A stretch of DNA of 64,000 nucleotides, taken from positions 1-64,000 of the forward strand of contig NZ_AUFR01000013.1 in the NCBI RefSeq assembly GCF_000426605.1, written 5' to 3'. Of the stretch, positions 53,182 to 61,127 are shown in pieces. The stretch is from Propionibacterium acidifaciens DSM 21887. Lineage in GTDB: Bacteria; Actinomycetota; Actinomycetes; Propionibacteriales; Propionibacteriaceae. How positions within the stretch are numbered: the stretch's first letter is position 1; each line of letters begins with the position of its first letter. A program made the translations under genes and the position numbers. Below the pieces are notes generated by a model. It saw only the letters and a list, made by a program, of their open reading frames with translations. It did not search any database and was not told where the DNA came from.

Positions 53182-54216
53182 TCAGGCGCGGGCGGGCCCG
53201 GTGGAGGAGCGCTCGATGAGCCGCATCGGCATGACGAGCGGCTCCACGAAGTCGGCCGACTCGTCGTGGTGCTCGATGAGTGAGATGACGCTGCGGGCCG
53301 CCTTCTCGCCGACGAGGCCGAGCGGCGAGGCGATCGAGGTGAGGCGCGGGGTGACCAGGTCGGAGGCGAAGATGTTGTCGAAGCCGATGACGCTGAGGCG
53401 GTCGGGCACACGCACCCCGGCGGCGGCCGTGCCGCGCAGGATGCCGATGGCGATGAGGTCGTTGTAGGCGATGACGGCGCTCACCTTGTGCTCGTGGACC
53501 TGGGGCAGCACCTGCTCCCCGCCGCGCACTGTCGGCATGACGGGGCCGAGGCGGCAGTCGACCATGCCCAGCTCGGCGGCCGCCTCGTGGAAGGCCCGCC
53601 ACCGGGCCCCGTCCGCCCACGAGGCGGGCGGCCCGGCGATGTAGGCGACGCGGCGGTGGCCCAGCCCGGCCAGGTGCTCGAGGGCCCTGCGCACGCCGCG
53701 CTCGTAGTCGCTCACGACGCAGGGCAGACCGGTGACGACGCGGTTGAGGATGACGGTGGGCGCCTTCTTGGCGAAGCCCCGCAGGGCGGTGTCGGACAGG
53801 CGCGAACTGGCGATGACGACACCGTCCAGGACGGGCAGCGCGCGCTCGAAGATCTCGCGCTCGCGGGAACCGGACTCCTGGGCGTCGAAGAGCATGAGCG
53901 CATAGCCGTGCTCGGTGCAGACCTGCTCGGCGCCGCGCAGCAGCGGGAAGAAGAAGGGGTTCGTGACGTCGGTGACGGCCAGGCCGATCATGTGCGTGTG
54001 GGTCGGCGCGGCCTGCTGGTGGACGCGGTCGGTGCGGTAGCCGAGCTCGGCGGCGACCCTGCGGATGTGCGCGGCGGTGCGGTTCGAGACCCGTCCGGGA
54101 CGGCTGAACGTGCGCGAGACCGTGGACGGGCTCACCCCGGCCGCCTTCGCGACGTCGTAGATCGTCGTCTGCTTGGGAAGCTCGAAGGATCCGCCGTCAC
54201 CGCGCACGTCGCTCAC
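53182..54216 (-). CDS. LacI-family transcriptional regulator
   Basis: A 344-residue repressor. The N-terminal helix-turn-helix is TTIYDVAKAAGVSPSTVSRT followed by the hinge region RVSNRTAAHIRRVAAELGYR. The periplasmic-binding-like sensor domain follows (MIGLAVTDVTNPFFFPLLRG, VIAYNDLIAIGILRGTAAAG, SVIGFDNIFASDLVTPRLTS). It lies tail to tail with the larA-like gene (9-base gap) and divergent from gnd, so it probably regulates uxaC, the LarA homologue and gnd in response to a sugar acid. Confidence 0.94.
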   Translation of the reverse strand: MSDVRGDGGSFELPKQTTIYDVAKAAGVSPSTVSRTFSRPGRVSNRTAAHIRRVAAELGYRTDRVHQQAAPTHTHMIGLAVTDVTNPFFFPLLRGAEQVCTEHGYALMLFDAQESGSREREIFERALPVLDGVVIASSRLSDTALRGFAKKAPTVILNRVVTGLPCVVSDYERGVRRALEHLAGLGHRRVAYIAGPPASWADGARWRAFHEAAAELGMVDCRLGPVMPTVRGGEQVLPQVHEHKVSAVIAYNDLIAIGILRGTAAAGVRVPDRLSVIGFDNIFASDLVTPRLTSIASPLGLVGEKAARSVISLIEHHDESADFVEPLVMPMRLIERSSTGPARA

Positions 54217-54220
54217 GGAT

Positions 54221-54250
54221 GAACCTTACGGTTCGGACGGGGCGTTGACA
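54221..54250. promoter_or_regulatory. palindrome and -35-like box between lacI and gnd
   Basis: GAACC-TTAC-GGTTC (54221-54234) is a perfect inverted repeat five bases from the lacI start. TTGACA follows at 54245-54250, directed towards gnd, but no convincing -10 lies 16-19 bases further on. The palindrome is a candidate operator for the LacI protein. Confidence 0.5.
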
Positions 54251-54368
54251 ATGACCGGCACGCCGGCAAGGGCATGGCAACCCCCGCACGGCGACTACGC
54301 ACGATGGCAGGATGACCATGGGTATGGGACGCTCCCCGGAAGCGACCCGCACGACACAAGGAGGTCCA

Positions 54369-55814
54369 ATGACGGAACAGCCCACCAAGGCGGACATCGG
54401 CGTCGTCGGCATGGCGGTGATGGGCTCGAACCTGGCCCGCAACCTCGCCCACCACGGCTACACCGTGGCCGTGTACAACCGCAGCGGCGACAAGACCCGG
54501 GCCCTCGTCGAGGACCACGGCTCGGAGGGGAGTTTCCTCGCGTCCGAGACCCCCGAGGAGTTCGTGGCCTCGCTTCGCGCCCCCCGCTCGATCATCCTCA
54601 TGGTCAAGGCCGGCGCCCCGACCGATGCCACGATCGGGACCCTGCTGCCGCTGCTGTCGCCCGGCGACATCATCATGGACGGCGGCAACGCGTACTTCCG
54701 CGACACCATCCGCCGGGAGAGGGAGATCTCGGCCAAGGGCTTCCACTTCGTCGGCGCCGGCATCTCTGGCGGCGAGCACGGCGCCCTGACCGGCCCGGCC
54801 ATCATGCCCGGCGGCACGCCCGAGTCGTACCGGATCATCGGCCCGATGCTCGAGACGATCTCGGCGCACTACGAGGGCGAGCCCTGCTGCGCCTGGATGG
54901 GCCCCGACGGAGCCGGCCACTTCGTCAAGATGATCCACAACGGCATCGAGTACTCCGACATGCAGGTCATCGGCGAGGCCTACCAGCTGCTGCGCGGCGC
55001 CGGCCTGTCGAACGCGCAGTGCGCCGACGTCTTCGCGCGCTGGAACACCGGCGACCTGTCGAGCTATCTCATCGAGATCACCGCCGAGGTGCTGCGCGCC
55101 AAGGACCCGCGCACCGGCAGGGACCTGGTCGAGATCATCAAGGACCGGGCCCGGATGAAGGGCACCGGCACGTGGACCGTCCAGACCGCCCTCGAGCTCG
55201 GCGTGCCCGCCAACGGCATCGCCGAGGCCGTGTTCGCCCGCGCCGAGTCCAGCCACGACGAGCTGCGCGCCGCCGGCCGGGCCGCCCTCCAGGGCCCCGA
55301 CGGCGCCGTCCGCGTGGACGACCGGGAGGCCTTCATCGAGGACGTCCACAGGGCGCTGTGGTGCTCGAAGGTCGTCAGCTACTCGCAGGGCTTCGACGAG
55401 ATCCGCACCGGCGGCAGGGAGTTCGGCTGGGACATCGACGTGGCCGAGGCCGCGAGGATCTGGCGCGACGGCTGCATCATCCGCGCCGCCCTGCTGGAGC
55501 GCATCCGCAGGGAGTACACCGCCGACCCGGGCCTCGTCTCGCTCATGTGCGCCTCCTCGGTGGCCCCCGAGATGGCCGCCAACCAGGACGCGTGGCGGCG
55601 CGTCGTGGCCACGGCGGCGGAGTCGGGCGTCCCGGCCCCGGTGTTCAGCGCAACCCTGGCCTACTACGACATGGCCCGCGCCCCGCGCGTGAACGCCGCC
55701 CTCACGCAGGCCCAGCGCGACTTCTTCGGCTCGCACACCTACGAGCGCGTCGACGACGAGGGCCACTTCCACATCGAGTGGACGGCCGACCGCTCGGAGA
55801 CGAGGATCGACTGA
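54369..55814 (+). CDS. gnd: 6-phosphogluconate dehydrogenase, decarboxylating
   Basis: Gnd oxidises and decarboxylates 6-phosphogluconate to ribulose-5-phosphate in the pentose phosphate pathway. The 481-residue protein starts after AAGGAGG and contains IGVVGMAVMGSNLARNLAHH, DGGNAYFRDTIRREREI, GAGISGGEHGALTGPAIMPG and GAGHFVKMIHNGIEYSDMQ (catalytic Lys), the long-form NADP-type enzyme. It ends with a strong terminator. The neighbouring LacI regulator and LarA-like gene suggest it is also tied to gluconate-type catabolism. Confidence 0.96.
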   Translation: MTEQPTKADIGVVGMAVMGSNLARNLAHHGYTVAVYNRSGDKTRALVEDHGSEGSFLASETPEEFVASLRAPRSIILMVKAGAPTDATIGTLLPLLSPGDIIMDGGNAYFRDTIRREREISAKGFHFVGAGISGGEHGALTGPAIMPGGTPESYRIIGPMLETISAHYEGEPCCAWMGPDGAGHFVKMIHNGIEYSDMQVIGEAYQLLRGAGLSNAQCADVFARWNTGDLSSYLIEITAEVLRAKDPRTGRDLVEIIKDRARMKGTGTWTVQTALELGVPANGIAEAVFARAESSHDELRAAGRAALQGPDGAVRVDDREAFIEDVHRALWCSKVVSYSQGFDEIRTGGREFGWDIDVAEAARIWRDGCIIRAALLERIRREYTADPGLVSLMCASSVAPEMAANQDAWRRVVATAAESGVPAPVFSATLAYYDMARAPRVNAALTQAQRDFFGSHTYERVDDEGHFHIEWTADRSETRID

Positions 55815-55851
55815 GCCGACGGCGTCCCGCCGCGAGGCGGGGTCCGTCACG

Positions 55852-55882
55852 GGGGCGCCGGCCGGTCGGCGCCCCCGTTTCT
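55852..55882 (+). terminator. rho-independent terminator of gnd
   Basis: GGGGGCGCCG and CGGCGCCCCC form a 10-bp stem with a 6-base loop, followed by GTTTCT. It lies about 38 bases after the gnd stop and marks the right end of the core-like region. Confidence 0.8.
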
Positions 55883-55983
55883 GCGCGCAGAGAGAGCACC
55901 GCCTGCCGTGGTCGGCGCGCGCCTCCCCTCGACACGAGCCCCGGGACGGACCGGAAGCGGGCCGCCAAAGACACCAGCAACCC

Positions 55984-56489
55984 GCGAAGACGACCAGCAG
56001 GGCTGTTGCTGTCATCAACGGCATCGAGGCGGTCAAGAGCCCGCGGTTCGTGAAAACCCTGAACGGCAAGAAGGCCCTCGCCGCGGAGGCCCTCGACCCG
56101 GCTTGTCGGCTGGTCGGGTTGAAAAGCCGTGTCATGAACATGCCAGCCACCCGAATCTCCGCGACGGAAGTCATTGGCGACTATCACGAGCTCTGGCGGG
56201 TCGAGAAGTCGTTCGGGATATCGAGGAGCGACCTGAAGCCCGCCCGATCTTTCATCGCAGCCACGAGGTGATCGAAGCCCGCCTCACCACCATGATGGCC
56301 GCACCCGCCAGCGCCCAGCGCCTGCAAATAATCAACAGGAAATTCATCGCAGAAGTCATCGAAACGCTTGGACTGCTCCACGAAATGAACGTCAATATCG
56401 TCGGGAAAATTCTGCACGTCCACGACGGGATCGCACCCGCAGCCCAAACCATCCTCGACACCCTCTACCTCAGCTGGCCCTCACGCTGA
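55984..56489 (+). pseudogene. decayed IS1634-family transposase, C-terminal remnant
   Basis: Two frames together give the C-terminal part of an IS1634/IS1549-type DDE transposase. The first has AVAVINGIEAVKSPRFVKTL, AGLK-like VGLKSRVMN and EVIGDYHELWRVEKSFGISR; the second resumes as ARPIFHRSHEVIEARLTTMM and ends with IVGKILHVHDGIAPAAQTIL. In intact relatives these are continuous (YHDLWRVEQSFRMSKxDLxARPxFHR). The break is near 56237, where one missing G in AAGCCCGCCCG explains it. The N-terminal two thirds with the first catalytic Asp residues are gone. The remnant sits exactly between the gnd terminator and the defence-like operon. Confidence 0.85.
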
Positions 56490-56691
56490 AATGGCACGAG
56501 CCAGGTCGGAAGAACCCAGACGGGGGAAGGAATCTTCCGAGGTGCACCGCCCCCCCCTCCAGAGGTTTGTGCGCACCCAACTCCACGGCCCTTCTTCCAT
56601 CCGGGGATTTTACTTGGCGCCGCCCGGTTCTGCATGAACCTCCGGATTCGGCACCCATGCCCCACCCCGGAAGAGGGCTCCCTCGAACCCC

Positions 56692-57489
56692 TCAGACAAC
56701 TGCCCGCCGCGCTCCCCTGTACTGGACGGACCTGAAGCAGGCATCGGCCTCGGCATCCACGACCGAGAGGATCTCCTCATCCGATCGGATATCGAGCAGC
56801 AGTGGTCCTGTTCGCTCAGCGATCCGCTTCATGAGCTGACGGGAGAACTCCGTACGTCCACCCGGGTATTTCGAACCGCGCTGGATGATCGTGCGCGCCG
56901 CGGCCACAACCAGCCGTCGGTTCCTGGCCACCGCAGTGCGTTCCTCGAGGATCGCCCCGAACTCATTCTCGCCCAGTCGCGGCCTGGCCTCTTCCATGAC
57001 CTCACCCAGAATGATCCACCGGCGCCAGGAGAGCTTCAGGTAGTTGCGGTCACGGGTCGTCGTCTGGTGACCGATCCACTGCTCGGCGGGCAGGATGAAC
57101 TGACCGTCCTTCCGCTCCCCCGGCCAGCGCCTGTTGACGACATCGGGGAAGACCGCCAAGGACAGGTACGACCATATGCCGTCATGCGCAGCATCCGCTG
57201 GAATCGGATGGATCACCTCCTCGATCGCCTGTCCCAACGCGACACCGAGCGCATCGCGGCCGGCTCGGGAACGCGTATCGACCCCATCGATCCGGTCGAT
57301 GATCTCCCGACGCCAGTGCTCGATGTCCTCAATGGGGGCAGGAGAGCCGCCGGTCGGATTCGGCGTACCCGATACGTCGAGTCTGACCAGTGTCTCGGGC
57401 GACGCCCCTTCCTCGAGAGCACGGGCGTGATTCACGAGCAGCTCGCTCGCCTGTCCGGTGGACAATCGTGGAATGAGGAGTCGGCTCAT
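56692..57489 (-). CDS. DUF6339-family protein, last gene of defence-like operon
   Basis: A 265-residue protein matching, as far as I recall the family, DUF6339. It has RLLIPRLSTGQASELLVNHA at the start, a conserved centre DGIWSYLSLAVFPDVVNRRW and RDRNYLKLSWRRWIILGEVM, and a basic helical C-terminus (RQLMKRIAERTGPLLLDIRS). There is no recognised catalytic motif, membrane helix or signal peptide; the many Trp, Arg and acidic residues suit a nucleic-acid- or protein-binding role. The ATG overlaps the stop of the 295-residue gene (ATGA). The base composition is lower in G+C than the core genes left of it. It probably serves as an accessory subunit of the system. Confidence 0.8.
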   Translation of the reverse strand: MSRLLIPRLSTGQASELLVNHARALEEGASPETLVRLDVSGTPNPTGGSPAPIEDIEHWRREIIDRIDGVDTRSRAGRDALGVALGQAIEEVIHPIPADAAHDGIWSYLSLAVFPDVVNRRWPGERKDGQFILPAEQWIGHQTTTRDRNYLKLSWRRWIILGEVMEEARPRLGENEFGAILEERTAVARNRRLVVAAARTIIQRGSKYPGGRTEFSRQLMKRIAERTGPLLLDIRSDEEILSVVDAEADACFRSVQYRGARRAVV

Positions 57490-58373
57490 GATTTCGCCTT
57501 CAAGAATCCAGTAGTTCTTTGGAGAAGCGCGCAGACCCGACCCGGGTCATCGCGCATCAGCTCCACCGCTCCACGCAGGGGCTGCCCCAAAAAGATATCG
57601 CACAGGGAACCGATGACTGCGCCTGCACTGCCCTCCTGGTATTCCACTCCCAGGTCGTCCCGATCATGAACAGCCAGTTTCAGGAGCAGCTGGAGCAGTA
57701 CATCCCGTTTCAGCACGGATAGAGCGGTATCAGATTTTCCGTGCACAAGTTTACCACCTTCCGAGTGCGCAGTATTAACATACAATCTGACGGCACTCAA
57801 GTATGGCACCGCGAGATCCTCGTCTTGAAACTTGAGCACCCAGACGCTGCCAGTCGGGAAATCTCCGCCCGCGAATTCAAAAGCTTCGATCGGAAACGAC
57901 GAACCGTCCCCCTCGAGCCTGAACCGATAGGGTCTGTTCAGCCCGTAAAGCCTACTCCCCCGCTGATGCGCCGCACGGTTTTCGGGCGCCGGACCATCAG
58001 GAGCATCCAGAACGATCTCGTAGCGGACCTCGAGTTCCTCAGCCGCCTCACCAGCCGGGACTCGCACCTTCAGACTCACTGGCTGGTCACTATTATTCAA
58101 GGGACTGATACCCAGAAATCGTTTGCCCGTGGCTGGACAATCGACGCGCAGAACGGCGCGAATAACGGCGAGCCCAGGATTTCTTGCAAGTCCGGTCGAG
58201 GATAACAGCAAGTCGTTCTTGATCGAGAGCTCACCCTCGATCGTCACCTCGGTAAGATAATCCCATTCTGGAATCTCCGAGCCGGGCTCATAAGCCTTTC
58301 CCCAGATCCTGAGCCGGGGAGGCTGACAGACAACCGCATTATTCGCTGAGGCCCGGAAGGGCATGAGTCTCAT
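57486..58373 (-). CDS. unrecognised 295-residue protein of defence-like operon
   Basis: I do not recognise this family. The product is 295 residues, starts MRLMPFRASANNAVVCQPPR and overlaps both neighbours by four bases (ATGA). The N-terminal 200 residues look beta-rich (LTEVTIEGELSIKNDLLLSS, VSLKVRVPAGEAAEELEVRY, YRFRLEGDGSSFPIEAFEFA), suggesting a beta-sandwich. The last 90 are helical (LLLKLAVHDRDDLGVEYQEG, IFLGQPLRGAVELMRDDPGR). No catalytic motif is evident. Tight coupling between the GHKL ATPase and DUF6339 genes implies it is an obligate partner, perhaps a structural or sensor subunit. Confidence 0.8.
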   Translation of the reverse strand: MRLMPFRASANNAVVCQPPRLRIWGKAYEPGSEIPEWDYLTEVTIEGELSIKNDLLLSSTGLARNPGLAVIRAVLRVDCPATGKRFLGISPLNNSDQPVSLKVRVPAGEAAEELEVRYEIVLDAPDGPAPENRAAHQRGSRLYGLNRPYRFRLEGDGSSFPIEAFEFAGGDFPTGSVWVLKFQDEDLAVPYLSAVRLYVNTAHSEGGKLVHGKSDTALSVLKRDVLLQLLLKLAVHDRDDLGVEYQEGSAGAVIGSLCDIFLGQPLRGAVELMRDDPGRVCALLQRTTGFLKAKS

Positions 58374-60160
58374 TTCGTGACCTCACTTCGAAAAGTGCAG
58401 TTCACCGCCGCGTTCTCCGGATAGCTGATATCAACGTAGAAGACATCACCGCCATGGACTTGAAGACGCTCCGCAGCCGTCACCTCGCCCTCCGCCGTAG
58501 TCCATGAGTCCACCCGTACCTGTTCAGCGTCTTTAATGACGCCGCTCCCCTCGACGACGACCGCAAGATCAGGGGTGACCGTCATAAGATTCGCCCCGGC
58601 GGAGGCCCGCAATTCCAACCGAGTAAGAGCTCGGCCATCAGATGCATCGGGCATGGGCAGCAGCTCCTGGGAAAGCACCTCGACCGAGGCTCTTCTTTTG
58701 GACCCACGAGATCTGCTCCGTCGTCCAGTGGGCATCCCGCTGGCCAAGTCCCCGTCCGCGCCAACAGCCAATACGTCCAATGAGGCTGCCAATCGTCCGG
58801 TCGAGACCCGTTCCCCGGGCTGAACATCATCATCGACAGGATTCAGATAATCCTTTAGGTCCTCCTTGATTCGCCTCAGCGCGACTCTAACAAATGTCCC
58901 CTTCCGCCTTTCGAGTGAATTCGGCTTCCAGTCATCATGAGTTGGCGGTTCGGCTTCTGCGAAGGCGTTGTCGAGCTCGCGAATCGGTTTGAACACGGCA
59001 ACCCAGGAATCTCTGCCGTTCTGAAGATCAGGATATTCTTTTTCGCACACGACCAACTCAGGCTCTCGCATGAGGGTGACGCTGTTCACGAGTTCGTCGT
59101 CCGAGCCGAAGGGGCAGGGTGCGATTGCCAGATGGCCGAGAAGTTGCTTCGGGTTTCCGCACCGGATCTCTGAAACATCAATGAAGGCCTCCTCGGCTTT
59201 TTGTCCGGACTGCACCTTGCGAATCGCAGTCAGACAGCTCTCCCGTGAGGCTCTGATCCGGTCATCCCAACCGGCAGCGAGATCCACCGGGTGCCCATTC
59301 TCGATGAGACTGATCTTCATCTGTTTATCAACTGGTTGACCGGGAATCATTTTGGGCCATAGATTGCGGGCAACAGCATCAGCAGTTGCCTGTACGAAGC
59401 CTTCTTGCCCGCCGTCGTCGAATGCGGGGTCCAGAATCATGATCGAGGTACCGGTCTCCTGTTCGCCGAAACCTCGCTCGAACAACTTCGTACCCAATCC
59501 ATGGGCGGCATCGCCCTCAATGGGCTGAACATTCATACCGTCTTTCAGTCGCTGATCCCTGCCCCACCACTGCTGTCCAGTATATCGCTTCTCACCCATG
59601 CTGAAATTCGGGATGATCGAGATCGCGATGAATCGTTCCTCGAAGCCCTCTCCGCCTCTGATCCTTGTCCAGACGATGATCGTCCCGCACTGACTCGCCC
59701 TGAACGCTGCGGTCTTCCCGAAGCCATAGGTGCCACCGCCGTACTCCAGGTCGCGCGGGGCACCCACCGTCAAGATGAAATCACGAAAATTCGTCGGCTC
59801 GCCCTTGCCAACATGAACATCGTTCCGAGTCGGCCCATCGAGCCCTGTAGTCCCCCGATCGTGCACCTCAATAGCCGAGACCCTGGACCGACGAATAACC
59901 TTGGCGAGCTCACTGCCGGGAAAGGTCTCGGGGAAGACGAAGTTCCGTAGCACACTCATTCTCGGGGCGTCAAGGGTCACGAATCTCATCTGGTATTCAG
60001 GGATCACGCCGTGACCGATATGCGCATCCCAGCTGTTCTGCGCGGTCTCTCTCAGAAAGAGTTTCGGCGCCGCCAGACTCGTCCCCAGGAGCTTCTTCGT
60101 CCCCTCACCCGCGATGTCGCCGTCACGGAAGGGCTTGGGAACCCAGTCAAGCCTGATCAT
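58370..60160 (-). CDS. GHKL ATPase, MutL/MORC-like
   Basis: A 596-residue protein with the Bergerat (GHKL) ATP-binding fold. The N-box is FLRETAQNSWDAHIG (E38, N42, D45), matching the E-x-x-x-N-x-x-D-A pattern of MutL and MORC. The second motif is IEVHDRGTTGLDGP (D101), and the lid with the glycine box is GGGTYGFGKTAAF (141-153). About 400 further residues, partly beta-rich, follow and would hold the S5-like and output domains. Iyer, Abhiman and Aravind described such MutL homologues in restriction-modification operons with Z1 and REase-fold partners. The start at 60160 overlaps the previous gene by 14 bases; a GTG or ATG 21 bases upstream is less likely. Confidence 0.9.
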   Translation of the reverse strand: MIRLDWVPKPFRDGDIAGEGTKKLLGTSLAAPKLFLRETAQNSWDAHIGHGVIPEYQMRFVTLDAPRMSVLRNFVFPETFPGSELAKVIRRSRVSAIEVHDRGTTGLDGPTRNDVHVGKGEPTNFRDFILTVGAPRDLEYGGGTYGFGKTAAFRASQCGTIIVWTRIRGGEGFEERFIAISIIPNFSMGEKRYTGQQWWGRDQRLKDGMNVQPIEGDAAHGLGTKLFERGFGEQETGTSIMILDPAFDDGGQEGFVQATADAVARNLWPKMIPGQPVDKQMKISLIENGHPVDLAAGWDDRIRASRESCLTAIRKVQSGQKAEEAFIDVSEIRCGNPKQLLGHLAIAPCPFGSDDELVNSVTLMREPELVVCEKEYPDLQNGRDSWVAVFKPIRELDNAFAEAEPPTHDDWKPNSLERRKGTFVRVALRRIKEDLKDYLNPVDDDVQPGERVSTGRLAASLDVLAVGADGDLASGMPTGRRSRSRGSKRRASVEVLSQELLPMPDASDGRALTRLELRASAGANLMTVTPDLAVVVEGSGVIKDAEQVRVDSWTTAEGEVTAAERLQVHGGDVFYVDISYPENAAVNCTFRSEVTK

Positions 60161-61127
60161 GTTCAGCCCGCCTCTCACCAAGAAGGGTTTTCACTTGCCC
60201 CCCGGTAAGAGGCTGCTCAGATGTCAGATCCAAGACGTATTTCATTCTCGTGATCGCATGCCGTCGACTCTCGGGAAGATCGCTGGAACGCAGGCCGGGG
60301 AAGTCATCGGTCACCTCCCAGATCACCGGGGATTTCGCGACCTCATATCGTGCATCATCGGAGTCGACGCCCAATAAGAAGCCGCACTCAGCAAGTCTCT
60401 TGACGAGCGCTGACATCGGCAGACCCAGCTCCGTCAGCAGCTCAACCTGATCATGAATGGATCTCCCCGAGGGGGAATCCCTCACGGAGACGCGTACGAG
60501 CAGGAGCGCACGGCCCTGGGGCGGGTCCAGCTGATCAACACTGGAGATGACCACCGACAACCCCTCCTGGGATGAGGTTATGACCTCGAGATCGGCGCGA
60601 GGAGTCATGAAACTATGCGCACCTCCAGCAGGCCCGACCCAGGACTCCACTGCGCGATACGGATTCCCGATGGCAAGAAGTCGCAATACCTCCAGCTCCC
60701 CGAAAATCGCTTTTCGCAGCTTTTCTGATATAGCCGGGGACGCCGGGCTCAGCAGCTGCCGCCATTCTTCCAGCACCGTCTGAAGCACGGATTCCGGTGC
60801 ACTGTCATCCGTCTGAACGCGACGCGTAATATCATCGACCAGAGAGGCGAAGACTTCATGGAATTGATCAACACCGCACATCAGGTCCATGTACCGCCGC
60901 CCTGTCTCGGGGTGCTTCCAGTGAATTAGCGAGAGGGGGCCGCCACTAATTTCAACGAAGGAGTAATCATCTGCGATCGGCATCAGAAGATGCCAGCCTC
61001 CGTTTTGATCCACTCCATATGCCATGGGATGATTAGAATCCCGCGTGGCGCGCACGATCATCGTCGCGGTTTCGCCGCCGTACAGAGAGGCGAGAAGAAG
61101 TCCGAACTCTTTTCGCGATCCGTTCAC
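60147..61127 (-). CDS. PD-(D/E)XK-fold protein (DUF4420/PF14390-like), active site altered
   Basis: A 326-residue protein with the layout of the DUF4420 PD-(D/E)XK family that accompanies Z1 proteins. The family core is present: FGELEVLRLLAIGN (E144), then AVESWVGPAGGAHSFMTPRA and DLEVITSSQEGLSVVISSVD, then RVSVRDSPSGRSIHDQVELL. From memory, active members have HDF and E-V-K at these places; here they read HSF (171-173) and E-V-I (181-183), so the metal-binding Asp and the catalytic Lys seem lost. The protein may bind DNA or scaffold the complex and not cut. It begins with GTG overlapping the Z1 stop (GTGA). Confidence 0.82.
   Translation of the reverse strand: MNGSRKEFGLLLASLYGGETATMIVRATRDSNHPMAYGVDQNGGWHLLMPIADDYSFVEISGGPLSLIHWKHPETGRRYMDLMCGVDQFHEVFASLVDDITRRVQTDDSAPESVLQTVLEEWRQLLSPASPAISEKLRKAIFGELEVLRLLAIGNPYRAVESWVGPAGGAHSFMTPRADLEVITSSQEGLSVVISSVDQLDPPQGRALLLVRVSVRDSPSGRSIHDQVELLTELGLPMSALVKRLAECGFLLGVDSDDARYEVAKSPVIWEVTDDFPGLRSSDLPESRRHAITRMKYVLDLTSEQPLTGGQVKTLLGERRAEHDQA

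Noticed and set aside
54245-54291. Full sigma-70 promoter for gnd
   Set aside because: A perfect TTGACA is present but no acceptable -10 lies 16-19 bases downstream; only the -35-like box is reported.
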